The notes beneath the pieces are model-generated. The model saw nothing but the letters and a program-made list of their open reading frames with translations. It was not told the origin of the DNA and did no database searches. Made by a program: the position numbers and the translations under genes. From a virus, in the IMG/VR virus record IMGVR_UViG_3300034066_002053, positions 1-64,000 of that record: a stretch of 64,000 nt of DNA; one strand, given 5' to 3'. Shown here one piece after another: positions 25,008 through 34,112 of the stretch; position 1 is the stretch's first letter; each line of letters starts with the position of its first letter.

Positions 25008-26104
25008 CTTATGATCTCTTTTATTCTAGATAATGCTGAACCTATAACTTGATGCATATCATAGTATCTATACTCTGCTAGTCTTCCTCCAAAGAACACT
25101 CTGTTATTTGTTTGGTTTAGTTTTATGTATTTACTATATTTTTCGTTATTCTCTTTGTTATTAACTGGGTATATCGGCTCTTCTGACCCTGTCCATTTTA
25201 TAGGATACTCTTTGCTAATAATAGTATTACTTTCGTTATTATTTGCAGTAAGATTAAAGTGTTTGTGTTCAATAATTCTAGTATATGGTATATTTTGATC
25301 AGTATAGTTAATAACACTATGACCTTGATAATTATTTGTTTCTAATATTTTATGTTCAAAATAAAGAGGTCGATAGTCTAGCATACCGAATTCTAAATTA
25401 TAGAACTTATCTACTGATCCTGTATATATTATGTATTTTGAGATATTGTCGTAATAGTTTCTTCTGTCAAAGTAATCGACATTTAGTTCTACAGTAGATC
25501 CATCTAATAATTTTTCAAATAATTCTGTATAACCATTTTTAGGAATGCCTTGATATGTATCATGAAAATAGTTGTTATCGTATGTAAATCTTAAAGGTAG
25601 TCTAGTTATAATATCTGATGGCAGATTCTTAGGTTCTGTCATCCACTGCTTAATAGTGTACCCTTTTATTAATTTTTCGTATATATCGAAACCAACCATA
25701 GACAACGCTTGTTCTTCTAGATTTGAAGGATTTCCGATAAATTTTTGACTATCTATGATTGATCTAGCTTGTTCTGGAGTTGTGGCACCCCAAAACTTGT
25801 TAAAAGTCCACATATTGAAGGGCAAAGAGTAGATTTCATTATTGTAATTAGCTACCACATGATGTTTGTAGTTGTTGAATTCAATAAATCTATTTACATA
25901 ATCCCATATTTTTTTATTAGAGGTATGAAAGATATGTGCGCCATATTTATGGACATCTATATTATTTTGTTTATAGGTATAGCAGTTCCCTCCTATGTGA
26001 TCTCGTTTGTCTATCACCAGACAAGAGTATCCTGCGTCACTTAGTTCTCTAGCACATACTGAACCATATATGCCAGCTCCAATAATTAAAAAATCAAATT
26101 TCAT
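25004..26104 (-). CDS. glf: UDP-galactopyranose mutase
   Basis: 366 aa flavoenzyme. The FAD-binding FLIIGAGIYGSVCARELSDA and the following ADP-fold are clear. IGGNCYTYKQNNIDVHKYGA, HIFHTSN, NMWTFNKFWG and KLIKGYTIKQWMTEP are hallmark UGM segments, and the C-terminal FFGGRLAEYRYYDMHQVIGS closes the active site. It converts UDP-galactopyranose to UDP-galactofuranose, the donor for Galf glycans. Presence of this gene implies Galf is built into the phage's glycan. Overlaps on both ends show operon membership. Confidence 0.93.
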   Translation of the reverse strand: MKFDFLIIGAGIYGSVCARELSDAGYSCLVIDKRDHIGGNCYTYKQNNIDVHKYGAHIFHTSNKKIWDYVNRFIEFNNYKHHVVANYNNEIYSLPFNMWTFNKFWGATTPEQARSIIDSQKFIGNPSNLEEQALSMVGFDIYEKLIKGYTIKQWMTEPKNLPSDIITRLPLRFTYDNNYFHDTYQGIPKNGYTELFEKLLDGSTVELNVDYFDRRNYYDNISKYIIYTGSVDKFYNLEFGMLDYRPLYFEHKILETNNYQGHSVINYTDQNIPYTRIIEHKHFNLTANNNESNTIISKEYPIKWTGSEEPIYPVNNKENNEKYSKYIKLNQTNNRVFFGGRLAEYRYYDMHQVIGSALSRIKEIIR

Positions 26105-26757
26105 AAGGGTATAAATTTATAGAATTCTGGATGTCTTATATCATTCTCGTCGTAAACGTCTCCGACAAATTCAGTACCTTGTCTCATAGTAGGAAAAGGT
26201 TTTTTGTCAAAAAACTCATCATGAACAACTTTATCGTTTTGTATGAGTGGATATAGAGTGTTGCCTAAAAATTCATAATCAGTTCCATATTTATCTTTGC
26301 TGACATAATTTTTAAGAAGTTCTTCTATGTTATATGTATCGTTTTTTTTGTATCCCCACATTCCTCCCAAAATGGGATATCCGTGATGAGGATGATCCCT
26401 CATTATGTGAATGGTTTTATTTTGCTTTAGCCAATAGTCAACAGCATATTTTTCTCTCATACTAAGACGACTATCAGTATCTCTGAATACACAAACATCA
26501 AATTCGGGATCAAAACAAGTTTGAAATCTCCAGAACAGATTGGACCACGAATCTGATCCATTCATTGTTTTTACAATCACATGATCAAATTGTTCTAGTT
26601 CTATTTTTGTTTGTTCTGGAACAGATGAGTCGCTTATGAAGAATACACATTTCCATTCTGGATATATTATTGAAGCTAGTTTTGCATTTTTAATAGCTCC
26701 AACATTATATTTTGGATTATTTCCCCATAAGCTAAAAGCAATACATTTATTAGTCAT
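26101..26757 (-). CDS. Glycosyltransferase-like protein (DxD)
   Basis: 218 aa, CIAFSLWGNNPKYNVGAIKN, then CVFRDTDSRLSMREKYAVDY with the RDTDSR nucleotide-sugar motif, and HIMRDHPHHGYPILGGMWGY. The layout resembles bacterial GT-A enzymes of surface polysaccharide clusters. It overlaps both the macro-domain gene and the mutase gene. Donor and acceptor unknown. Confidence 0.65.
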   Translation of the reverse strand: MTNKCIAFSLWGNNPKYNVGAIKNAKLASIIYPEWKCVFFISDSSVPEQTKIELEQFDHVIVKTMNGSDSWSNLFWRFQTCFDPEFDVCVFRDTDSRLSMREKYAVDYWLKQNKTIHIMRDHPHHGYPILGGMWGYKKNDTYNIEELLKNYVSKDKYGTDYEFLGNTLYPLIQNDKVVHDEFFDKKPFPTMRQGTEFVGDVYDENDIRHPEFYKFIPL

Positions 26758-27331
26758 TTAACTTATTATTTGTTTTAGGAGGATAGTTATACACAATAAC
26801 ATCAAACTGTCCCCAAATATCATCAATTAAATCAGAAACGAACTGCCAATTACCACCAGCTAGTCCGCTACCAAATTTAGGACAATGTATTTCTATCTTT
26901 TCGCTTTTATTAGAGAATCCCGTATTAGATTTAATATATTGAGATAAAGTATTCATTGACTTAACTAATGCCAAATAGTTTAAAGGTCTGATATTGTTAG
27001 TCCCTTTAACTCCATTTTGAGCTATCATATTAACAAAAAATAGTTTATGCTTAAATTTATTGTCTTCATAGACTTTTAGTATTTGGCTATATCCAAAATT
27101 GTTACGCAAAAAGTGCTTGCCTAGCAAGTGATAGTCTTGTTTAACTGAAGGATATTTTTCAGCTAACTGAGCGGCAAATCCAGCACCGAATAGATCTATA
27201 TTATTACACACATGAGGAACAAATACCGTAGATCCATTATTGCCGGAACTTACTCTTTCTCTGATAGATTCAAAAAGATTTTGATTAGAAAATCTGTAGT
27301 TGGGTAATAGTTTATTTATTTTTATTGACAT
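26750..27331 (-). CDS. Macro-domain (ADP-ribose-binding) protein
   Basis: 193 aa from MSIKINKLLPNYRF; an ATG at 27364 would overlap the zinc-finger gene by 29 bases. VFVPHVCNNIDLFGAGFAAQ matches the macro-domain Asn/Asp loop, KYPSVKQDYHLLGKHF the following helix, and HCPKFGSGLAGGNW the Gly-rich ADP-ribose pocket. Macro domains hydrolyse or bind ADP-ribose derivatives. In a phage this may reverse host ADP-ribosylation or handle Appr-1''-P, and an anti-defence role is possible. Confidence 0.8.
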   Translation of the reverse strand: MSIKINKLLPNYRFSNQNLFESIRERVSSGNNGSTVFVPHVCNNIDLFGAGFAAQLAEKYPSVKQDYHLLGKHFLRNNFGYSQILKVYEDNKFKHKLFFVNMIAQNGVKGTNNIRPLNYLALVKSMNTLSQYIKSNTGFSNKSEKIEIHCPKFGSGLAGGNWQFVSDLIDDIWGQFDVIVYNYPPKTNNKLND

Positions 27332-27335
27332 TTGA

Positions 27336-27587
27336 TCACCTTTGAATTTTTGGCCATTTGCCAATAGGGCATTCTTGATCAGCCCATGCTAGTTTATTTA
27401 AGAATTTCTTCTTCTTACTCAAATAACATCCACATACATTGCACTGTTCTTTGTTTGCATTGAATTCTTCACATGTTTCACATACGTGGTATCTGTCTAG
27501 TATTTCTTTTTGTGTGGACTTTGGGAATCCTCCATAAATATGAAACCATAAGGACTTAATGAAGATCTGTAGTCTGATTAGGAACAT
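27336..27587 (-). CDS. Zinc-finger protein with 4-Cys motif (DUF6171-like)
   Basis: 83 aa from MFLIRLQIFIKSLWF, preferred because AAGGAAG precedes this ATG; an ATG at 27614 is weaker. CETCEEFNANKEQCNVCGCY is a CxxC/CxxC zinc ribbon, followed by a basic KKKKFLNKLAWADQECPIGK. It resembles small zinc-ribbon proteins scattered in phage genomes. It overlaps the gene upstream by 32 bases. Confidence 0.6.
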   Translation of the reverse strand: MFLIRLQIFIKSLWFHIYGGFPKSTQKEILDRYHVCETCEEFNANKEQCNVCGCYLSKKKKFLNKLAWADQECPIGKWPKIQR

Positions 27588-27807
27588 CCTTCTTCCTTTC
27601 TTTAATGGCAACAATATTTGAATCTTTATCTACTGTAAAAAGATCAATTTGTTCTATTATAAGATCAGGCAACATCCATTTTGTTGTTCCATCAATAAGA
27701 GAAACACATAAACGAGAGCCATTTTTCTTGTAGTCTGTGGTGACTACATATTGGCATCCATTGTGCTGATAGCAATCACCAATTAATAATTCTTCTAAGT
27801 ATTTCAT
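27556..27807 (-). CDS. Hypothetical small beta-rich protein
   Basis: 83 aa: MKYLEELLIGDCYQHNGCQY followed by VVTTDYKKNGSRLCVSLIDG and an acidic/basic C-terminus. The pattern of short strands suggests an SH3-like or OB-like small domain, but no family is recognised. It lies between a very basic protein and the zinc-finger protein at the start of the sugar cluster operon. Confidence 0.45.
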   Translation of the reverse strand: MKYLEELLIGDCYQHNGCQYVVTTDYKKNGSRLCVSLIDGTTKWMLPDLIIEQIDLFTVDKDSNIVAIKERKKDVPNQTTDLH

Positions 27808-27812
27808 ATTAA

Positions 27813-28007
27813 TTAATGATTGTAGTATCTATCCCAGTCTTCCCATTCTTCGTCTTGGAGATCTTCTTTGTGTTTTTTAACCTGTTTATTTATATCTTTA
27901 GGAGAAAAATCACCATCATCGTAACGTTGTTTGTTACGCTTCTTTTTGATTTTATCTCTTCTATCGAGTTTTCGGTCTTTTTCTGGAAATTCGTTGTTTG
28001 GTTTCAT
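27813..28007 (-). CDS. Highly charged small protein
   Basis: 64 aa from MKPNNEFPEKDRKLDRRDKI; a TTG at 28025 could extend it by six residues. Lys/Arg and Asp/Glu make up much of the sequence (KKKRNKQRYDDGDFSPKDIN, then an acidic DLQDEEWEDWDRYYNH tail). Likely disordered and possibly nucleic-acid-interacting. It is first in the minus-strand run below the strand switch at 28 kb. Confidence 0.45.
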   Translation of the reverse strand: MKPNNEFPEKDRKLDRRDKIKKKRNKQRYDDGDFSPKDINKQVKKHKEDLQDEEWEDWDRYYNH

Positions 28008-28173
28008 TGAAATTATAGTCGCCAAAAGTATCTTTTGTATAGTAGCTCAAAAAAGTTTGATGTCAATAGACTCTTTAGGATTTTTTTATCTTGACCCAAC
28101 GAGAGAAGAGAATTACTATTATGCAGGTCGGTGGATATAATATACTCTTTAGATACAATACCCTCTATCATCC

Positions 28174-29835
28174 ATGCTCAAATCTACCATCGTTACAGGA
28201 ATATGGGATTTGGGCAGAGGTTCGCTAGGCGACGGATGGAGCAGGTCTTTTGATCGCTACAGAAACAACTTCTCTGTTCTGCTAAATAATATTAAAGATA
28301 TTCCTACTATAGTTTTTATAGATAAAGAACACGAAGATATAGTATGGAAATACAGAAGCAGAGACAACACAGCTGTTTATCATCATTCTGCTAAGGATTT
28401 TGATAATAATTTTTTCCCTTTTCGCAATCAAGTGGAAAAAATAAGGACAAATGAAGACTGGTTATCTCAAGCTGGCTGGTTAAGAGATAGCACTCAAGCG
28501 AAATTGCCATTATACAACCCCATGGTAATGAGCAAGATGTTCCTATTGCACAATGCAAAAGTATTTAATCCATTTAGTAGTGAGTACATGTATTGGCTTG
28601 ATGGTGGAATATCCAATACTGTTCACCCAGGATACTTTAGCCACGACAAAGTAATAGAAAAAATACAAGATATCACTAAAAAATTCCTCTTTGTGTGTTT
28701 TCCTTATGAAACAGAATCAGAAATCCATGGATTCGACATAAGAAAAATGAGAGAATACGCTAAATCAGAAGAGGTTAATAGGGTTGCTAGAGGAGGATTT
28801 TTTGGTGGACACATTGATTATATATCTGAAGCTAATAATCTGTATTATAGTCTATTGAATGATTCTCTCAATAACGGTCTCATGGGTACTGAAGAAAGCA
28901 TATTTACCCTAATGACATATTTGCAACCAGAAATGTATCAACATGAAACAATTAATCATGATGGTTTATTGTCAACATTTTTTGAAAAAGTAAAAAATAA
29001 TCAAACAGTTATAGAAGAAATAGCAAAAAACAATCCTAGAAAAAAGCATTCAAATAACGAAACAGTATTATACATTAATGCTTTTAATTCTCCAGAACAA
29101 TTACAAATGGTCTTGGATAGTTTTGAACTACATGATAACTCATTTATTACTCAAACAAAAAAGATTCTAATAAACAATAGCACAAAAGAAGATCTCTTCA
29201 GTAAGTATGATGCCATTTGCGAAAAATACGGATTTTCAGAGCAGATTAAAAAAGGAAATTTAGGAGTTTGTCGAGCTAGACAATTTGCTGCTGAACATTT
29301 CGCAGACCTTGGTTCTAAATACATGATCTTTTTTGAGGACGATATGTTGTTAGATTATTCTATATCTAATTGTAATTTTGGTTTTAAAAAATCGACACCT
29401 AATTTATTAAGTAGTCTTATTCGTATAATGGACAATGAAGAGTATGATTTTTTGAAATTTAGCTTTAGCGAATTTTATGGACATAACGGAGAACAGTGGA
29501 GTTGGCATAATGTTCCTTCAGAATTACGAGTAAAATATTTTGGAGACGCAAAGAAAAAACCCCCAACGAAGTTCTCCTGCATAAAATCTTATAATGGCAT
29601 ACCTTATGCAGAAGGTGAGATTTACTATTCAAATTGGCCCCATATAATAGATCAGGAAGGCAACCAAAAACTATTCTTAGATACTACATGGTCAAATCCT
29701 TTTGAACAAACGTGGATGAGTCACATATATACTCTAACAATTAACAATAAAGTTAAACCAGCGATATTATTAGCTAGTCCAATAACACATAATAGGGTTC
29801 ATTTTTATGAAGCGAACGAACGCAAAGAAAATTAA
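28174..29835 (+). CDS. Two-domain glycosyltransferase (HtrL/YibB-like plus GT2-like)
   Basis: 553 aa. Residues about 1-290 match the HtrL/YibB family (IVTGIWDLGRGSLGDGWSRS, and YMYWLDGGISNTVHPGYF with an acidic site). Residues about 300-540 form a second GT-A-like domain with MIFFEDDMLLDYSI as the acidic motif and KKGNLGVCRARQFAAEHF before it. This is the first gene of the plus-strand block and overlaps the next gene by 29 bases. Both domains look catalytic, giving a possible bifunctional enzyme. Confidence 0.7.
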   Translation: MLKSTIVTGIWDLGRGSLGDGWSRSFDRYRNNFSVLLNNIKDIPTIVFIDKEHEDIVWKYRSRDNTAVYHHSAKDFDNNFFPFRNQVEKIRTNEDWLSQAGWLRDSTQAKLPLYNPMVMSKMFLLHNAKVFNPFSSEYMYWLDGGISNTVHPGYFSHDKVIEKIQDITKKFLFVCFPYETESEIHGFDIRKMREYAKSEEVNRVARGGFFGGHIDYISEANNLYYSLLNDSLNNGLMGTEESIFTLMTYLQPEMYQHETINHDGLLSTFFEKVKNNQTVIEEIAKNNPRKKHSNNETVLYINAFNSPEQLQMVLDSFELHDNSFITQTKKILINNSTKEDLFSKYDAICEKYGFSEQIKKGNLGVCRARQFAAEHFADLGSKYMIFFEDDMLLDYSISNCNFGFKKSTPNLLSSLIRIMDNEEYDFLKFSFSEFYGHNGEQWSWHNVPSELRVKYFGDAKKKPPTKFSCIKSYNGIPYAEGEIYYSNWPHIIDQEGNQKLFLDTTWSNPFEQTWMSHIYTLTINNKVKPAILLASPITHNRVHFYEANERKEN

Positions 29836-31123
29836 AGCCAAGACTCAAACAGCCACAAAGAGTAATAAAGTAGAGACTATTTTTATTCAGATAGCTTCGT
29901 ATCGAGATCCTCAACTCCTCCCAACCTTGAGAGATTTGTTTAGTAAAGCAAAAAATCCAAATAATATCACTGTTGGAATATGCTGGCAACATTCTCCAGA
30001 TGATACATGGGATGTCCTAGCAGAGTTTGAAAACGATCCAAGAATAAAAGCTATAAACATAGACTATAAAGATAGTCAAGGTGTTTGCTGGGCTAGAAAT
30101 TTAGTTCAATCTCTATATAATGGAGAAACATATACTCTACAACTAGATAGTCACCACAGATTCGTTCAAGACTGGGATGAAATCTTAATAGATATGCTAA
30201 AAGGTTTACAAAAAGACGGCTACAATAAACCGTTAATAACAGCATATATACCCAGCTTCGATCCAGACAATGATCCCGCATCCAGAGTTCAAGAGCCTTG
30301 GAAAATGAATTTTGATAGATTCATTCCTGAAGGAGCAGTTTTCTTTTTACCTGCCTCTTTTGATTCTTGGGACGATAAAACCAAACCTCTTCCAGGCAGA
30401 TTTTATAGTGCTCATTTTGCTTTTAGCGTAGGAGCATTTTGTAAGGAGGTTCCTCACGATCCTCAATATTATTTTCATGGTGAAGAAATTAGTATTGCGG
30501 CTAGAGCATATACTCATGGGTATGATATATTCCATCCTCATAAGGTTGTTTGTTGGCATGAATATACCAGAAAGGGAAGAACCAAGCAGTGGGATGATGA
30601 TAAAAAATGGGGAGACAGGAATAATATCTGTCATCTACGAAACAGAAAATTGTTTGAAATGGATGGAGAAAAAAGAGATATAGATTTTGGCCAATATGGT
30701 TTTGGCACAGTAAGATCTTTGAGAGATTACGAAAAATATAGTGGATTATCATTTGGTAAAAGAGCTATACAAAAAAGAGTACAGGATCATCAAGCACCAC
30801 CAGATCCAGAAACATCCTATCTACCCGATGAGGATTTTGATAAAAGACTATTAAGGATATTCAAGCATTGCATAGATATTCAATATGGTCAAGTACCAGA
30901 AAATGATTATGATTTTTGGGCTGTTGCTTTTAAAGATAAAGAAGGTCGAGATATATACAGGCAGGACGCAGATAAAGACGAAATACTACGTATTAAAAAT
31001 GATCCAGATGGATATTGCAAGGTGTGGAGAGAGTTTCAAACAGAAGTTACTCCAACAAGCTGGTTGATTTGGCCTCATAGCTTATCAAAAGGATGGGCAG
31101 AACCGATTGTAGGGTATCTGTAA
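29807..31123 (+). CDS. GT60-like GlcNAc-transferase (PF11397 type)
   Basis: 438 aa. IFIQIASYRDPQLLPTLRDL, then NNITVGICWQHSPDDTW and TLQLDSHHRFVQDWDEILID, match the GlcNAc-transferase family related to Skp1 hydroxyproline GlcNAc-transferases. YFHGEEISIAARAYTHGYDI lies in the catalytic half. If the similarity holds, it would add GlcNAc to a peptide acceptor, which is notable because Thr/Pro-repeat proteins are encoded nearby. No membrane segment is present. Confidence 0.75.
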   Translation: MKRTNAKKIKAKTQTATKSNKVETIFIQIASYRDPQLLPTLRDLFSKAKNPNNITVGICWQHSPDDTWDVLAEFENDPRIKAINIDYKDSQGVCWARNLVQSLYNGETYTLQLDSHHRFVQDWDEILIDMLKGLQKDGYNKPLITAYIPSFDPDNDPASRVQEPWKMNFDRFIPEGAVFFLPASFDSWDDKTKPLPGRFYSAHFAFSVGAFCKEVPHDPQYYFHGEEISIAARAYTHGYDIFHPHKVVCWHEYTRKGRTKQWDDDKKWGDRNNICHLRNRKLFEMDGEKRDIDFGQYGFGTVRSLRDYEKYSGLSFGKRAIQKRVQDHQAPPDPETSYLPDEDFDKRLLRIFKHCIDIQYGQVPENDYDFWAVAFKDKEGRDIYRQDADKDEILRIKNDPDGYCKVWREFQTEVTPTSWLIWPHSLSKGWAEPIVGYL

Positions 31124-31131
31124 AACGTCTT

Positions 31132-31743
31132 ATGCCAATATTTTCAAATATTAGTGCTATTGGAGATTCTCATGTTGGTGCTTTTTCACCATACTGTAGA
31201 TTATGTACTCTTGGTCCAGTTACCATGTATTCATTGACAACAGATAAGCTTAATGAATATATTGTTTATTTGCTTGAACGAAAAGAAATAGATATTAATG
31301 GCTGGTGGATTTTTTGTACTGGCGAAATAGATATAAGATGCTTATTACACAAACAAATAAATGAGTACGGTAGAAAAGAGGACGAGACTATAGAAACATT
31401 GGTAGAGAATTATATATCCAATCTATATAAGCTGAATCACACCAAGTTAGCCATATCAACCACAGTACCACCTGCAAAAACAGAAGGTTTTGAAGTTCAA
31501 CAAAAACATACCATTAATTCTGACTACCCTTTCAAGGGATCAGATTCAGAAAGAAACAGATGGTCTCAAAAATTAAATCACTATTTAATAAATAAGTGCA
31601 TAGAAAAAAACATTACTTATATAGATATATACTCTCTATTCAAGAACAACGAAGGATTTTTAGATCATCAATATATAGACGCAGATATGATACATGTTTC
31701 AAAAAATGATAAAATTGTCACATTACTTAATAATTTATACTAG
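31132..31743 (+). CDS. SGNH-hydrolase-like protein
   Basis: 203 aa from MPIFSNISAIGDSHVGAFSP; an upstream ATG at 31093 would add 13 residues and overlap the GT60-like gene. ISAIGDSHVGA contains the Gly-Asp-Ser nucleophile of SGNH esterases, and the C-terminal DADMIHVSKND supplies Asp and His. An Asn-type block II (TGEIDIR) is weaker. Such enzymes remove or transfer acyl groups on sugars, which fits a glycan island. Confidence 0.62.
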   Translation: MPIFSNISAIGDSHVGAFSPYCRLCTLGPVTMYSLTTDKLNEYIVYLLERKEIDINGWWIFCTGEIDIRCLLHKQINEYGRKEDETIETLVENYISNLYKLNHTKLAISTTVPPAKTEGFEVQQKHTINSDYPFKGSDSERNRWSQKLNHYLINKCIEKNITYIDIYSLFKNNEGFLDHQYIDADMIHVSKNDKIVTLLNNLY

Positions 31744-31751
31744 GAGAAACT

Positions 31752-32492
31752 ATGAATTTGCTTTCCGCCCTGACGACATATAATGTTAATTCGAATAAAA
31801 TGAGAATAGGTAATGAGCACGATGGTGGATATATTATCAATGATCTCATAGTTAAAAATACCAAAAGATTAATTTCTGTAGGAATAGGCGGAGAAGACAA
31901 TTTTGAATTACAGTGGGCAGAAAAATTCCCAACAACATTCATAGAAGCATACGACGGAACGTATCCGTGTAACAATTTATGTAATAAATTTCCTGATAGA
32001 ATTAACAAAAACATTTTTTACGTTCATAATGACGTTGGTTTTGGAGAAAAACAAATTCCTCTCAATACAATCGTAGATAGTAAAGAAGGAGTTTTATTAA
32101 AAGTTGATATAGAAGGTGGTGAATATACTGCATTTGATAATTTATATCCAGACAGGAATCTAACAGGACTCATCTTAGAAGTCCACGATTTACATATACC
32201 TGAGAATTGTCAAAAAATAGCAAAAATAATCACTGAAAATTTCAAAAACTTGCTTCTTTTCCATGTTCACGGAAATTCGTGGGGAGGTATGTTTGATTTG
32301 AACTTGACACCCAATGTCAATGATGGTATACTAATCAAGAGGTTTCCTCATGTGCTAGAACTGACATTCATATCAAAGCATATTGTAGATAATTACTCTC
32401 TTGAAAAGCGTAAATTCCCTGTGGATGGTTTGGATAATACTAACAGACATGATTTTCCTGACATAGATCTTTATTGGATAAATGCTATATGA
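31752..32492 (+). CDS. FkbM-type SAM-dependent methyltransferase
   Basis: 246 aa. RLISVGIGGEDNFELQWAEK is the SAM-binding segment, and GVLLKVDIEGGEYTAFDNLY is the FkbM-type 'KxDIEG.E' motif. EVHDLHIPENCQ follows. FkbM-type enzymes O-methylate sugars or other hydroxyls. The ATG of the next gene overlaps its TGA (ATGA at 32489-32492), so they are co-translated. Confidence 0.75.
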   Translation: MNLLSALTTYNVNSNKMRIGNEHDGGYIINDLIVKNTKRLISVGIGGEDNFELQWAEKFPTTFIEAYDGTYPCNNLCNKFPDRINKNIFYVHNDVGFGEKQIPLNTIVDSKEGVLLKVDIEGGEYTAFDNLYPDRNLTGLILEVHDLHIPENCQKIAKIITENFKNLLLFHVHGNSWGGMFDLNLTPNVNDGILIKRFPHVLELTFISKHIVDNYSLEKRKFPVDGLDNTNRHDFPDIDLYWINAI

Positions 32493-33349
32493 TATACATC
32501 TCGCTATGTGCTATGCCAGATAGATTAGAGACTAAAGATAGTTCGTCCCAATGTTTATCTTCTTTATTAGAACAAGAAACAACCCATGAATATAAAGTTC
32601 TTTTAAATATTCCTTTAAAGTTAAGGAACTACGAAAATACAACTATACCACAATGGGTATTGGATTTAGAAGCAACATATAGCGGTAAGCTTATGATTCT
32701 TAGAGATGATACGGACTATGGACCAATATCTAATCTATTGTCTCCCATTAAGCTAATAAGTATGGATCCAAATGACATTATTATTATTTGTGATGATGAT
32801 CATATGTATGATCCAAAAATGATCGAATACCATCTTAAAAAATTGCAACAATATCCCGACCATCATGCTATTTGCTTTAGGGGTAATCAACCACTAGAAC
32901 TAAGAACGTGGTATATAGATAATGTTAAATATGGTAAACTCTATAATTCCTGTGTTTTATTTCCAACAAGAAATGATATTTATTTAAAATTGCCTGATCA
33001 TTGGCATAGCGTATCATATCGTAGAAAGTTTATTCAACAAGACATTTTTGATCAAGATTTTTTAAATATATCTTGGAATAACGACATTTTAATGGGATGT
33101 TATGCATGGTCTCATGACTTTTATTTCTTATGCGCTAACTATGATCAAGAGAGTGATTTTAGACCCGTTAACTATGATGGTCGAGGAGCTAATTCTTTTC
33201 CTTTAATGAAGATGCTTCCATTTTCTGGAGACAGTGGGTGCAATAGATGGAGAGATAAAAATAAGAAACCGGGTGAAGATATATGGGATTTAGAAAAATT
33301 TCGACAACTATTTGATAAGGATAAAGGAATAATACAATTATGGAAATAA
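32489..33349 (+). CDS. GT-A glycosyltransferase-like protein
   Basis: 286 aa starting MIYISLCAMPDRLETKDSSS; a TTG 15 bases upstream is an alternative. The acidic site is IIIICDDDHMYDPKMIEYHL, preceded by YKVLLNIPLKLRNYENT. The protein is paralogous to the next gene (same 'LLEQ...V.LNIPL..R' opening and DDD motif). Likely adds a sugar. ATGA-coupled to the FkbM gene. Confidence 0.7.
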   Translation: MIYISLCAMPDRLETKDSSSQCLSSLLEQETTHEYKVLLNIPLKLRNYENTTIPQWVLDLEATYSGKLMILRDDTDYGPISNLLSPIKLISMDPNDIIIICDDDHMYDPKMIEYHLKKLQQYPDHHAICFRGNQPLELRTWYIDNVKYGKLYNSCVLFPTRNDIYLKLPDHWHSVSYRRKFIQQDIFDQDFLNISWNNDILMGCYAWSHDFYFLCANYDQESDFRPVNYDGRGANSFPLMKMLPFSGDSGCNRWRDKNKKPGEDIWDLEKFRQLFDKDKGIIQLWK

Positions 33350-34110
33350 TCATATCTCTAACAACTGTACCTAATAGGTTATATGAGCATCACGGTCATT
33401 CAGCCACTAGGGCTGCTCTCACCACTCTATTAGAACAGTCATATCCTTCATATTCTGTTCACTTAAATATTCCTTTAGAATATAGAGGAGAGCAAGTTTC
33501 TATACCAGATTGGCTTAATGACTACACAAATAAGTACAAACATCTAAAAGTTTTTTTAACACAAGACTATGGATCAATAACCAAGCTAATACCAACTCTA
33601 GAGAGAGTTGAAGATCCAGAAAGCATTATCATATTAGCAGATGATGATCTTTACTATATGGACGGATTAATTTCTGCACATATCAATGGAAGACAAAAAT
33701 ATCCAGACTACGCATTAGGTTTTGCTGGTATGGCAGCAATAGATGGCTCATGTCACTTTTGTACAACAATACCAAAGGATACCAGAGTTAAGGTTTTAGA
33801 AGGATACAAAACAGTATCATACCTAAGAAAATTTTTTGACATTAATGAACTCAAAAAAGATTTTGTTGGTAAGTCTTGGAGAGATGACGAAACATTATCG
33901 GCTTATATGGGGTATAAAAACATTAAAAAATTAGTATTATCATATGAAGGGGATACTGACTTTTCTCCAAGAGTAGAGTCTTTTCCAGTAACTGGTCATG
34001 TTCCAGCAGAAAGAGGTGGATGTAATTTATTCAGGGACTGTTCTGATTCCCAAAACAAGTCAGAACAAAATATACAGGAATTTTTTAAACTTGGTTACTT
34101 AGAAAGATAA
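33340..34110 (+). CDS. GT-A glycosyltransferase-like protein, paralogue of the preceding gene
   Basis: 256 aa. MEIIISLTTVPNRLYEHHGH, then SVHLNIPLEYRGEQVSIPDW and SIIILADDDLYYMDGLISAH are closely parallel to the upstream protein, so a tandem duplication is likely. SYLRKFFDINELKKDF and SWRDDETLSAYMGYK complete the fold. It overlaps the upstream gene by 10 bases. Confidence 0.7.
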   Translation: MEIIISLTTVPNRLYEHHGHSATRAALTTLLEQSYPSYSVHLNIPLEYRGEQVSIPDWLNDYTNKYKHLKVFLTQDYGSITKLIPTLERVEDPESIIILADDDLYYMDGLISAHINGRQKYPDYALGFAGMAAIDGSCHFCTTIPKDTRVKVLEGYKTVSYLRKFFDINELKKDFVGKSWRDDETLSAYMGYKNIKKLVLSYEGDTDFSPRVESFPVTGHVPAERGGCNLFRDCSDSQNKSEQNIQEFFKLGYLER

Positions 34111-34112
34111 TT

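Noticed and set aside
27931-28140. 69-residue plus-strand frame at the strand switch
   Set aside because: It mostly overlaps the minus-strand charged protein; the free part is only about 26 codons and lacks a good ribosome site.
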